Shown piece after piece: positions 9,553 through 17,592 of a DNA stretch of 41,362 nucleotides. The position numbers were made by a program, and so were the translations under genes. Within the stretch, counting starts at the first letter, position 1. Each line of letters begins with the position of its first letter. This DNA comes from an uncultured Bacilli bacterium (lineage in GTDB: Bacteria > Bacillota_I > Bacilli_A > RF39 > UBA660): the NCBI GenBank assembly GCA_944358435.1, contig CALVRD010000003.1, forward strand, positions 1 to 41,362. Reading direction: 5' to 3'. The notes under the pieces are model-generated. The model did no database searches. It saw nothing but the letters and a program-made list of their open reading frames with translations, and was not told where the DNA came from.

Positions 9553-10936
9553 AAATTTTATATATAATATTATTTATCAGCTCTTTATTTTTATTATACC
9601 GCTTATTTCAACACCTTATATATCTAGAGTATTGGGGGTAAATAATGTAGGTATATATTCTTATACATACTCAATTGTTTATTATTTTATGTTAGCATCT
9701 TTGCTAGGAATTAATAATTATGGAGCTAGATGTATTTCCAAAGATAGTAATAACAAAAATAAAATGTCCAAGAATTTTTTATCAATATATTTTCTTCAAT
9801 TGATGATGACATTGATAATGACAATAATATATTTTGGAATTGTTGTTTTTACAAATTATAATCACAAAGATATAATGATAATTCAATCTCTATTTTTATT
9901 ATCTACAGCAATAGATATTAATTGGCTTTTTTTTGGTATAGAAAAGTTCAAAATTACAATAAGTAGAAATATAATTATAAAGGTAATATCTTTGATTTTA
10001 ATATTTCTGTTCGTAAAAAATAATAATGATTTATGGAAGTATACTTTAATAATGAGTGGAAGTACTATTATAAGTCAAGCATATCTTTGGCTGTATATTA
10101 AAAAGTATATAGTATTTTGTAAAATAAGCATTAATGATATTATAAAAAATTTTAAACCTTGTTTAATTTTATTTGTTCCTGTTATAGCATATTCGATATA
10201 TAGGGTGATGGATAAAACTATGATTGGATTGCTTTCCAATACTATAGAACTAGGAAATTATGAAAGTGCAGAAAAAATAATTAATATACCAATTAGTTTT
10301 ATAACGGCTTTAGGTACAGTTATGATGCCACATATGTCGAAAACTTCACCTGAGGAATTTGATAAAAAAATAATCAGTACTTTTGAACTGTGTCTCTTTT
10401 TTATTTTGCCAATGGCATGTGGATTAGAAATAATAAGCAATGATTTTAGCACAATCTTTTTTGGTAAAGAATTTACTAAAGCTGGAGTTATAATAGAGCT
10501 TTTAGCACCTACCATAGTCTTTTCAGCAATTGCAAATGTAATAAGAACAAGTTATTTGATTCCCAAAGAGTTAGATAAATTATATGTAAAATCAACAATA
10601 TATGGTGCTATAGTCAATGTTATATTAAATTGTATTTTTATTAAAAGATATGGTGCATTAGGTGCATGTATTGGAACAATAGCGGCAGAATTTATAGTTA
10701 TGCTATATCAAATAATAAAAACTAGAACAAAAATTGATTATAAATATATTTTAGGAATTTTCTCAAAGTATTTAATTAAGGCATTGATTATGTCCATGGT
10801 TGTAATTATTATTGGAACGTTAATTGATAATATATGCTTAAAACTAATTGTTCAAATAATAGTGTCTATATTAATATATTCACTTTTATCTTATAGATAT
10901 ATATTATATGATTTTCTTAATATAAGAAACAATTAA
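9536..10936 (+). CDS. Wzx-type polysaccharide flippase (MATE-like/MVF superfamily)
   Basis: A 466-aa polytopic protein with about 12-14 hydrophobic segments. The opening, with LISTPYISRVLGVNNVGIYSY, is the classic start of RfbX/Wzx flippases. These move lipid-linked repeat units across the membrane for polymerisation by Wzy. The segments FGIEKFK and GALGACIGT are also typical. The ATG at 9536 lies inside the end of the pyruvyl transferase gene, with AGGTGA eight bases upstream (9522-9527), so translation is probably coupled. Presence of Wzx and Wzy together indicates the Wzy-dependent route rather than ABC export. Confidence 0.88.
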   Translation: MKDVNKNFIYNIIYQLFIFIIPLISTPYISRVLGVNNVGIYSYTYSIVYYFMLASLLGINNYGARCISKDSNNKNKMSKNFLSIYFLQLMMTLIMTIIYFGIVVFTNYNHKDIMIIQSLFLLSTAIDINWLFFGIEKFKITISRNIIIKVISLILIFLFVKNNNDLWKYTLIMSGSTIISQAYLWLYIKKYIVFCKISINDIIKNFKPCLILFVPVIAYSIYRVMDKTMIGLLSNTIELGNYESAEKIINIPISFITALGTVMMPHMSKTSPEEFDKKIISTFELCLFFILPMACGLEIISNDFSTIFFGKEFTKAGVIIELLAPTIVFSAIANVIRTSYLIPKELDKLYVKSTIYGAIVNVILNCIFIKRYGALGACIGTIAAEFIVMLYQIIKTRTKIDYKYILGIFSKYLIKALIMSMVVIIIGTLIDNICLKLIVQIIVSILIYSLLSYRYILYDFLNIRNN

Positions 10937-10949
10937 AGGTGGTGAAAAA

Positions 10950-12005
10950 GTGAAAAGCTCAAGAATACATTTTATTGATGTTGCAAAAGCAATAGCTATA
11001 TTCTATATAGCACTAGGTCACGCTTTAGTTCATTCTCAGAATTCTACAATTATATTGCAATTTGTTTGTAGTTTCCATGTGGTTTTATTTTTTGTTTTAT
11101 CTGGATATACCTTTAGAATTAATAATGAAGAAACTTTTTTTAATTTTTTCAAAAATAAATTTATTAGAATAATGATTCCATATTTTTGCTGGGCAATACT
11201 TTTTTTAATACCTTATATGATATTTGGAAAGAGTGTTGGACAATCATTGGGAACAAATCAATCATTCGATTTATTAAACCAGATATTTAACATATTATAT
11301 GGAAATGGAAATGATGCTGCTCTAAAACAGAATAGTTCCCTATGGTTTTTACCTGCATTATTTACAATTGAAATATTTTATTATTTAGTTATTAAATATA
11401 CAAAAGGAAATATTAAAAAAGAATCATGGACAATAATAATATTATTTTGTTTAGGATTTATATCTAGTAAGTATTTAAAAATAATTTTACCAATAGGAAT
11501 AAATACTATGCTAAATGTTGGAATATTTTTTATAATTGGTTATTTATTAAAAGAGCGTGATTTGTTAAAAAAAATAAATGTCTTTGAAACAATAGTGTTG
11601 CTTTTAATAGGATTAGTTGCTTGTTATGAAAACAAAATACATTTATCATACATAGACTTTTATTATGGCAATTACATCTTTATGTTATTATCTGGTCTAT
11701 GTTTATCATTATTTACACTTAAGATTGCTGAACGTATTGGTAAAAATAAAGTATTAGAATATATAGGAAAAAATACTATGGGAATATTGATATTTCATAA
11801 AATTGTTATAATTATTTTTCAAACTAAATTAGGTGTGATTTCTAACTTACTATATAAGAGTAGTTGTAGTATAGAATTATTTATAGCTATAATATCTATA
11901 ATTATAAGTTTTTTTGTCTCACTTATTGGTACAGAAATCATCAGAAAAATTTGCCCTTTTTTAATAGGAGAAAAGCCTAAAAAAATAACAAATAAAATAA
12001 TTTAA
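10950..12005 (+). CDS. Acyltransferase family 3 membrane protein
   Basis: This 351-aa protein has about ten membrane segments and the family signature near the N-terminus: RIHFIDVAKAIAIF, then the presumed catalytic histidine in ALGHALVHS, and later LFFVLSGYTFR and SLWFLPALF. Acyltransferase-3 proteins transfer acetyl or other acyl groups to surface sugars, so it probably O-acetylates the polysaccharide made here. The start is GTG 10950, preceded by AAGGTGG (10936-10942) seven bases away; no ATG fits. It follows the flippase after 13 bases, with no terminator between it and the ligase gene. Confidence 0.83.
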   Translation: MKSSRIHFIDVAKAIAIFYIALGHALVHSQNSTIILQFVCSFHVVLFFVLSGYTFRINNEETFFNFFKNKFIRIMIPYFCWAILFLIPYMIFGKSVGQSLGTNQSFDLLNQIFNILYGNGNDAALKQNSSLWFLPALFTIEIFYYLVIKYTKGNIKKESWTIIILFCLGFISSKYLKIILPIGINTMLNVGIFFIIGYLLKERDLLKKINVFETIVLLLIGLVACYENKIHLSYIDFYYGNYIFMLLSGLCLSLFTLKIAERIGKNKVLEYIGKNTMGILIFHKIVIIIFQTKLGVISNLLYKSSCSIELFIAIISIIISFFVSLIGTEIIRKICPFLIGEKPKKITNKII

Positions 12006-12052
12006 ATAAGTGAATTTTAATTATAAAAACTATTATATGAGGAGTGAAACTT

Positions 12053-13462
12053 ATGAAAAAGAAAATTATTTGCAATATTATTAGTATTTCTTCAATAATT
12101 GCAATTATTGTACTATCTTGTTTACTATTTTCCATTAATATAATTTCATATAAATATTTATTGATTATATATAGTACTATATTTTTAATAAATATTATAG
12201 GGATTATTTTTACTAATATAAATATCAAAGGTTTAAGAACGCTTGGAATTATTATATTGATTATAATTATAATAGGAAGTTCTATTGGTAGTTATTATCT
12301 CATTACTACTAATAAATTTTTAGATAATTCTTTTAATAATAATGAAATTGTTTATACTAATACTTTTTATGTAGTTACAAATAATGATAATAATTATGAT
12401 AAGAGTAATATTAAAAATGAGATATCTTATTATAAAGATACTACTGATATCGATGATGCTTTAAACTATTTAAAGAAGAATTATAAAATTAAAGATAAAT
12501 TATATGAAGATATTGGAAATATGTTTTATGATCTAAAAGATAATAATATTAAGTTTATGTTAGTAGAAAAATCTTCTTATGATATAGTTTTTAATTTAGA
12601 TAGTAGTTTAAATAAAGATGATTTTAAAGTAATTGATCAGTTTGATATTAAAAAGAAGAAAGAGAATAAACCTTCTTCTATTAAAGATAGTTTTAATATT
12701 TATATTGGTGGTAATGATTTTACTAATAGTTTAATGGATTTTAATATGATTGTTTCTGTTAATATGAAGAAACATCAAATACTTTTAACAAGTATTCCTA
12801 GAGATTATTATGTAGAAGTAGCTGGGAAAGATGGCAGAAGAGATACTTTAAGTTATATGGGACCATATGGTATTGAAACTAGTGTTTCATCTTTAGAAAA
12901 TTTATTTGGTATTGAAATAGATTATTATGTAAAAGTTAATACTGAAAGTTTAGTTGAGCTAGTTGATAAGATTGGTGGTATAACATATTGTTCTGATATT
13001 GCATTTACAACTACCCATGCTCTTGTTTTAAATACATATAATGATTATGGTAAAAAATTATATGTAAAAAAAGGTTGCCAAGAGTTAAATGGTATTGAGA
13101 CTTTAACTGTAGCAAGGGAGAGAATGGCTTTTCCTGGAAGAGATAGAGTTAGACAAGAAAACTGTCGTAAAATTATTATTGCTATATTTGAAAAACTAAA
13201 AAGTACTAATACAATTTTAATATATAATCAAATGCTTGATTCATTAAGTAATATGTATGTTACTACTATTCCTAGAGAGATTATTAGTAATTTTGCTAAA
13301 GAGACATTAAATGGAGCTAAATGGCAAATTTTAGAACAATCAGTAAATGGTTCAGATGATATAGATTATGTTCATTTAACTAATTTAAAAGATTGGGTAA
13401 TGTATCCTGATATGAATACTGTAGTTAATGCCAAGGGCAAGATAGAAGAAGTTTTAAAATAA
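12053..13462 (+). CDS. LytR-CpsA-Psr (LCP) family polymer ligase
   Basis: LCP enzymes attach undecaprenyl-linked glycopolymers to peptidoglycan outside the membrane. The 469-aa protein has three N-terminal hydrophobic segments (about residues 5-30, 33-55 and 64-84), an accessory region, and the LCP domain at about 211-385. Visible LCP features are FNIYIGGND, ILLTSIPRDYYVEV (core arginine), DTLSYMGPYG, and the late RERMAFPGRDRVRQ containing the conserved arginines. GTG 12044 overlaps the ribosome site; AGGAG at 12040-12044 places the start at ATG 12053. The gene end carries its own terminator. A 40-codon copy of its 3' end recurs at 14820-14939. Confidence 0.87.
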   Translation: MKKKIICNIISISSIIAIIVLSCLLFSINIISYKYLLIIYSTIFLINIIGIIFTNINIKGLRTLGIIILIIIIIGSSIGSYYLITTNKFLDNSFNNNEIVYTNTFYVVTNNDNNYDKSNIKNEISYYKDTTDIDDALNYLKKNYKIKDKLYEDIGNMFYDLKDNNIKFMLVEKSSYDIVFNLDSSLNKDDFKVIDQFDIKKKKENKPSSIKDSFNIYIGGNDFTNSLMDFNMIVSVNMKKHQILLTSIPRDYYVEVAGKDGRRDTLSYMGPYGIETSVSSLENLFGIEIDYYVKVNTESLVELVDKIGGITYCSDIAFTTTHALVLNTYNDYGKKLYVKKGCQELNGIETLTVARERMAFPGRDRVRQENCRKIIIAIFEKLKSTNTILIYNQMLDSLSNMYVTTIPREIISNFAKETLNGAKWQILEQSVNGSDDIDYVHLTNLKDWVMYPDMNTVVNAKGKIEEVLK

Positions 13463-13476
13463 TTTCTTCTTTTTTT
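13444..13476 (+). terminator. Terminator overlapping the end of the LCP gene
   Basis: AGAAGAA (13444-13450) and TTCTTCT (13464-13470) pair across a 13-base loop and are followed by a run of T. The left arm lies in the last codons of the LCP gene. It probably ends the long polysaccharide operon. A mutated version of the same structure is seen after the duplicated gene end near 14922-14957. Confidence 0.55.
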
Positions 13477-13477
13477 G

Positions 13478-13505
13478 TTGTATATCAAAGAAAAGTAATT
13501 ATAAT
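13478..13505 (+). promoter_or_regulatory. Possible promoter of the GT51-like gene
   Basis: TTGTAT (13478-13483) and TATAAT (13500-13505) are 16 bases apart. They lie between the LCP terminator and the gene at 13522, whose ribosome site GGTGG is at 13513-13517. The -10 is perfect and the -35 is fair. Confidence 0.5.
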
Positions 13506-13521
13506 AGTAACTGGTGGTTTT

Positions 13522-14757
13522 ATGTTGGAAATAATTGGTAATATATTTAATAATATTTATATTATGCTATTTATAGCTATATTATATTTTTTACTTTCTA
13601 AGTTAAATGTAGATAAGAGAAATATTGATAGGAAAATATCTATTTTGAATACTTTTTTGTTTATTTTAATGTTTACAGATGTAAATATGATAATAATATA
13701 TTTTTTGTATTTGGCAAGTACTTTTATGTATTTAGAAATTATAACTTTAGAGAAATTTGAAAAAGAATTAATAAAAGAACCTAAATTTTTACTATTAGAT
13801 TATTTATATAAGATGATTATAAATTATGGGGCTTTGTACATGTTTTTTAGTTATCTATTTTATAAATGTTTTAAATTACCTTTTATATTAAAATTATTAA
13901 TATCTTTTTATTTAGCGTTTAAAGGAATTATTGCTTCACTAAATAATGATTTTGAGACATATAGTTTTAATGAAATATATGAGAAAGTTAATTCAGTAAT
14001 GAAATTTAATATGTTTAATATTAATTATAAATTGGAAATGTTTTCTAATATGCTATTATATAAAGAAGATAAAAGTTATTTTATAAGAGAAAATAGCTAC
14101 AATTTACTGAGTTTAGAATTTTTATATTATAGATTAAAAAGATGTTATGATAATTATAAATATAATAGTAAATTGTCTAAATTTCGTAAAATTATATTAT
14201 TATTTAGAGATGTTTGTATACATACTTTTAGGTTTATTTATATAAATGTTAAGAAGTTATTTAAATATTTTTATTTTAAAATTAGAAATAAATTTTCTTT
14301 TAAGAAAAAATATATAAAATTAACAAGAGGGTATTCTACTATAGAAATGCAATTAATTAGAACTTTGGCAGTTAAAGATGGTTATAATAAATATCCAATT
14401 AAAAGGAAAATATTTGAATTAATTTATTCTTATATTTTCTTCAATTGCTTAAATGAATATTATAGATATATTGGGTATATGTCATATTTTGATGATAATT
14501 CTAAATTTAAATATTATTTAATTTATTTATATATATATTTTGCTCCTGTAAAGATTAATGGCAAGATGTATAATAATATTTTTGAATTATATAATAAAGA
14601 GTCATTATATGATATTTCATATGAAGAATTTTTTGTATGGACATTAGGTTTGTCTTTCAAACCTATAGATTATGATATTATTGGTTATAAAACTGTTGAA
14701 TGGGCAGGATTAGATAAAAAAGAACTTTTATTAATAGTAGATAAATTCCAAAATTAA
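13522..14757 (+). CDS. Divergent GT51 (peptidoglycan glycosyltransferase)-like membrane protein
   Basis: A 411-aa, very AT-rich gene whose product has hydrophobic N-terminal segments (about residues 10-27, 40-72 and 98-140). It then carries motifs resembling the GT51 transglycosylase domain: a possible motif I ED..YF at 182-187 (E182 would be catalytic), RGYSTIEMQL at 269-278 matching the family GxSTIxxQ motif, and KRKIFE at 294-299 matching RKxxE. No transpeptidase domain follows. The spacing between motif I and motif II, about 90 residues, is longer than usual, suggesting an insertion. It may polymerise glycan strands or be a degenerate relative with another role beside the LCP ligase. The start ATG 13522 has GGTGG upstream. 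Confidence 0.5.
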   Translation: MLEIIGNIFNNIYIMLFIAILYFLLSKLNVDKRNIDRKISILNTFLFILMFTDVNMIIIYFLYLASTFMYLEIITLEKFEKELIKEPKFLLLDYLYKMIINYGALYMFFSYLFYKCFKLPFILKLLISFYLAFKGIIASLNNDFETYSFNEIYEKVNSVMKFNMFNINYKLEMFSNMLLYKEDKSYFIRENSYNLLSLEFLYYRLKRCYDNYKYNSKLSKFRKIILLFRDVCIHTFRFIYINVKKLFKYFYFKIRNKFSFKKKYIKLTRGYSTIEMQLIRTLAVKDGYNKYPIKRKIFELIYSYIFFNCLNEYYRYIGYMSYFDDNSKFKYYLIYLYIYFAPVKINGKMYNNIFELYNKESLYDISYEEFFVWTLGLSFKPIDYDIIGYKTVEWAGLDKKELLLIVDKFQN

Positions 14758-14819
14758 TTTTAATATAGTTATTTTAATGATGATATTGATATTTTAATAT
14801 ATATTCTTATTGAGACAAA

Positions 14820-14939
14820 ATGGACGAATCAGATGGTATAGATTATGTTTGTTTAACTAATTTAAAAGATTGGGTAATGTATCTTGATATGGATACTTTA
14901 GTTAATGCCAAAGGTAAGATAGAAAAAGTTTTAAAATAA
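14820..14939 (+). pseudogene. Duplicated 3' fragment of the LCP ligase gene
   Basis: The stretch encodes, in one open frame, about 39 residues nearly identical to the last residues of the LCP protein: SDGIDYVCLTNLKDWVMY here against SDDIDYVHLTNLKDWVMY at the end of the gene at 12053-13462. The similarity runs through the stop codon and into the T-rich terminator after it (to about 14957). No other part of the gene is present. This is the remnant of a tandem duplication in which most of the second copy was lost, or a recombination footprint. It has no ribosome site and is probably not made. Confidence 0.85.
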
Positions 14940-15014
14940 TTTCTTTTTTGGTTTTTTATATAATTCATATGATTAGTTATAGTTATTGTTAATATTTAGT
15001 ATTAAAATGTAACT

Positions 15015-15534
15015 TTTGATGGTATAAAAAATATAGATTAAGAATAAAATGAATATTATCTAGCAAGAGAATTACAAAAAGAGCTAGAGTATAAAGATTG
15101 GAGAAATTTTGAAAAAGTAAAAAATAAAACAATTATAGCAGCAAAAAAATAGTATCAAATCAGAAGAAAATTGGATTGTTAAAGTCAACACTCTAATTAA
15201 AATTATAAACTATCAAGATACATATGTTATTTAATTGTACAAAATGATGATCCAAGCAAAGAAGTTTTTGTATTAGGTTAAACATATTTTGCTATTCAAA
15301 CAAGAAATAACCGAAAAAGAATATGAATTGCTTACTGAAGATGAGAAGAGATTTTATTAAGGAAGTTTAACTAAAAAAGAAAATTTTTTGTTTAATCAAA
15401 CTTCAAAGAAAGCTAGAGTTAAAAATTTTGATAAATTTCATAATGCTGGATATAAGGATTCGTATAATAGAGAAACAGCTAATTTATTTTGCATTACACA
15501 AACTGAATCAAAGTTAAAAAGAGATAATATTTAA
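15015..15534 (+). pseudogene. Decayed dinD-like (DNA-damage-inducible protein D) gene
   Basis: Joining three frames gives a recognisable DinD-like protein. One frame reads FDGIKNID then, after stops, EYYLARELQKELEYKDWRNF (15051 onward) and KTIIAAKK. The next reads NSIKSEENWIVKVN, and the next YKLSRYICYLIVQNDDPSK (from about 15205), a stop, and TYFAIQTRN. The last part reads EYELLTEDEKRF, a stop, then ARVKNFDKFHNAGYKDSYN and ETANLFCITQTESKLKRDNI. These match the DinD order RDLQKxLEYKxWRxF, SRYACYLIVQNGDPSK, TYFAVQTR, FAKFHNAGYKGLYN and ELAANLFRATQTEAKL. Several stops and frameshifts, and loss of the segment before the last block, show it is dead. It marks former mobile or accessory DNA. Confidence 0.85.
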
Positions 15535-15830
15535 ATTAAAGTAAATATAGATCTACTTTCTTTGTAAGACTAGTAAGTAGTATGATGGTATTTATGAGAA
15601 TGCTTATTGGTAATTTTATTTTTAATTCTATTTTGTTTTTTTGATGGCAAACTAGTTAGCGATGATTGAAACGGTATTAAAAAAGATTAATCTTAGAAGT
15701 TTGTATTTTTGATTAAAATATTAATTGAAATTTAATTTTTTGTTTAGGGAAAATGGTATTTGTACTGGTTTTCTTTTTTTATTTTGCAAATACTTGTTTT
15801 TGCATATAACAAATTTTTTTGATATTTTTA
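15535..15830. other. Non-coding remnant DNA
   Basis: I see no gene, RNA or clear regulatory signal here. It is very AT-rich, stop-rich in all frames I read, and is probably a continuation of the decayed region that contains the dinD and LCP fragments. Confidence 0.5.
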
Positions 15831-15832
15831 AT

Positions 15833-15887
15833 TTGTTGTTATTTTTTTGGATTAATATACTATACTAAAAATAGAGTAGAGTATAGT
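15833..15887 (+). promoter_or_regulatory. Promoter with a palindromic operator-like repeat
   Basis: TTGTTG (15833-15838) and TATACT (15856-15861) are 17 bases apart. ACTATACT (15859-15866), overlapping the -10, is repeated in inverted orientation as AGTATAGT (15880-15887). It sits 27 bases upstream of a 32-aa membrane peptide gene. The repeat could bind a dimeric regulator or form a hairpin in the 5' leader. Confidence 0.45.
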
Positions 15888-15914
15888 TAATAAAAAGAAA
15901 AGAAAGGAGTAGAA

Positions 15915-16013
15915 ATGGCTGTAATTATATTAGGTAGTATATTATTAATAATTATTGTATTTTTGTTTTGTTCGTTGAGATTAGCAAGCTTATGTGATAG
16001 AAATGATGATTAA
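15915..16013 (+). CDS. Small 32-aa membrane peptide
   Basis: ATG 15915 follows AAAGGAG (15903-15909) at good spacing and opens a 32-codon frame ending at TAA 16011-16013. The product has one hydrophobic helix (MAVIILGSILLIIIVFLF) and a short polar tail with two cysteines (CSLRLASLCDRNDD). A strong hairpin terminator follows at 16059. Promoter, ribosome site and terminator together make a real gene likely. The layout resembles short DUF3789-like single-span peptides, but I cannot assign a function. Its position just before spoIVB could mean a sporulation role, though that is a guess. Confidence 0.6.
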   Translation: MAVIILGSILLIIIVFLFCSLRLASLCDRNDD

Positions 16014-16058
16014 TTTTAAAAATTAGAAAATATTAGTAAATTTTAATTAATAATTAGG

Positions 16059-16082
16059 AACGACTTAGGTCGTTTCTTTTTG
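16059..16082 (+). terminator. Intrinsic terminator
   Basis: AACGAC (16059-16064) and GTCGTT (16069-16074) pair around the loop TTAG and are followed by TCTTTTT. It ends the 32-aa peptide gene. The same stem core is reused in the terminator at 17541. Confidence 0.75.
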
Positions 16083-16156
16083 GAAATTTTTTGCTGATAT
16101 ATATTTTTTTATGTAGGTAAAAATATTAATGTAGATTGTTTAAGTGAGGTGATTTT

Positions 16157-17137
16157 TTGAAAATTAAAAGCAAACTACATTTGTTTTTTTTATCTCTTCT
16201 TCTTATTATTCCCATTAATTGTTTTGCTTATTCTAATTATGTAATTCCGGGAGGAGAAACAATTGGGATTGAGGTTAATTCTAAAGGCGTTTTAGTAGTT
16301 GGATTTTATAAAGTAAATGATAATTATATTGGACGTGATGCTGGTTTTGAAGTAGGAGATATAATTATTAAGATTAATGATTCTTTAGTTACTGATATTA
16401 ATTCTATGGTCTCTATTGTTTCTAATTCGTCTTCTCCAGCTAAGTTTACTGTTTCTAGGGATAATAAGTTAGTTGATATTAATTTATCTTTAGATAGGGA
16501 TTCTAATGGTGTTTTAAAGACTGGTTTATATGTTAAGGATAAAATTAATGGTATTGGAACTTTAACATATATAGATCCTAAAAGTAAAGTTTTTGGAGCT
16601 TTAGGACATGAAATAATTGAAAATACTACTATTTCTAAATTTGAAATTAAAGGTGGTATTATCTATAATGCTAATGTAAGTAGTATTGTAAAGAGTAGAA
16701 ATGGTAAAGCTGGAGAGAAAAATGCAACATATGATAAAACTAATATTAAAGGGACAATAGATTCTAATGAAGTTCCTGGTATATTTGGAATTTATTCTGA
16801 TAGTTTAAATGGTCTTTCAACTATTGAAGTGGCAAAAGTGGATGAAATAAAAACAGGAGAAGCTATTATTAGAACTGTTATTTCGGGATCTAAAGTAGAA
16901 GACTTTACAATTAATATTTTACATATAGATACTAATAGTAAGACTAAAAATATATTATTTGAGGTAACTGATAAAGAATTAATTAATAAAACAGGAGGAA
17001 TAGTTCAAGGAATGAGTGGATCTCCAATAATTCAAAATAATAAAATTATTGGAGCAGTCAACTATGTTATAGTAAATGATACTACTAAAGGATATGGAAT
17101 ATTTATAACTACTATGTTAGAAGAAGGGGATAAGTAA
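16157..17137 (+). CDS. spoIVB: SpoIVB-type sporulation serine peptidase (S55)
   Basis: In Bacillus, SpoIVB is secreted from the forespore into the intermembrane space and cleaves SpoIVFA, triggering sigma-K processing. This 326-aa protein starts at TTG 16157 (AGGTGA at 16147-16152) and has a signal/anchor segment at about residues 7-24, a PDZ domain at about 40-110, and an S55 peptidase domain from about 120. The expected triad is present: H151 in ALGHEI, D272 in VTDKEL, and S287 in GMSGSP; D and S are spaced 15 residues apart as in the B. subtilis enzyme. It is about 100 residues shorter than the B. subtilis protein. A terminator follows directly, so it is transcribed separately from spoIIGA. 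Confidence 0.92.
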   Translation: MKIKSKLHLFFLSLLLIIPINCFAYSNYVIPGGETIGIEVNSKGVLVVGFYKVNDNYIGRDAGFEVGDIIIKINDSLVTDINSMVSIVSNSSSPAKFTVSRDNKLVDINLSLDRDSNGVLKTGLYVKDKINGIGTLTYIDPKSKVFGALGHEIIENTTISKFEIKGGIIYNANVSSIVKSRNGKAGEKNATYDKTNIKGTIDSNEVPGIFGIYSDSLNGLSTIEVAKVDEIKTGEAIIRTVISGSKVEDFTINILHIDTNSKTKNILFEVTDKELINKTGGIVQGMSGSPIIQNNKIIGAVNYVIVNDTTKGYGIFITTMLEEGDK

Positions 17138-17162
17138 AGAGGAGATTTTTCCTCTTTTTTTG
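17136..17162 (+). terminator. Terminator after spoIVB
   Basis: AAAGAGGA (17136-17143) pairs with TCCTCTTT (17150-17157) around a 6-base loop and runs into further T residues. It begins at the spoIVB stop codon. Confidence 0.8.
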
Positions 17163-17215
17163 TTCAAATTAATTAATTATTGTGTTATACTTTTTAAGGT
17201 AGAGGTGGTATTTAT

Positions 17216-17530
17216 ATGTATATAGATTTAGTAGTATTAATTATTTTGATTTTAGTAGTAGTAATGTTTTTTAAAAGATTTTCATCATTTGTATTCTTTA
17301 TGGCTATAGTAGATATATTCTTAAGAATAATGACTTTTATTAAGTATAATATTGAATTAAAAGATATAACTTATATAATTGATAAATATTTACCTGAAAG
17401 TATTTTTGATATTATACATAAGTATACTAATGGTATAGTTAGTACAATATTAGATTGGTGTTTTGTAGTTATTATGATAATATTCTTATCATATATAATT
17501 AAAATATTTTTAAAAAAGAAAAAAATATAG
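17216..17530 (+). CDS. Small membrane protein of unknown function in the sporulation cluster
   Basis: A 104-aa protein with hydrophobic segments at about residues 3-20, 22-38 and 76-97, separated by an amphipathic stretch (about 43-72), and a lysine-rich end (KKKKI). The ATG at 17216 has AGAGGTGG upstream and the gene is followed by a strong terminator, so it looks like an independent real gene. I do not recognise the family. Its place between spoIVB and spoIIGA suggests a link to sporulation, but there is no motif to support that. Confidence 0.7.
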   Translation: MYIDLVVLIILILVVVMFFKRFSSFVFFMAIVDIFLRIMTFIKYNIELKDITYIIDKYLPESIFDIIHKYTNGIVSTILDWCFVVIMIIFLSYIIKIFLKKKKI

Positions 17531-17540
17531 TTATTACTTT

Positions 17541-17565
17541 AAAACGACATATAAGTCGTTTTTTT
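17541..17565 (+). terminator. Intrinsic terminator
   Basis: AAAACGAC (17541-17548) pairs perfectly with GTCGTTTT (17555-17562) around a 6-base loop and ends in T residues. It separates the 104-aa membrane protein gene from spoIIGA. Confidence 0.8.
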
Positions 17566-17592
17566 ATATGTATAGTGATTATGGTGATATAT

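Noticed and set aside
15535-15830. Short CTACTT/AAGTAG pairing near 15550-15580 as an RNA element
   Set aside because: The stem is short, loops are irregular, and nothing nearby suggests a function; it is likely chance in AT-rich DNA.
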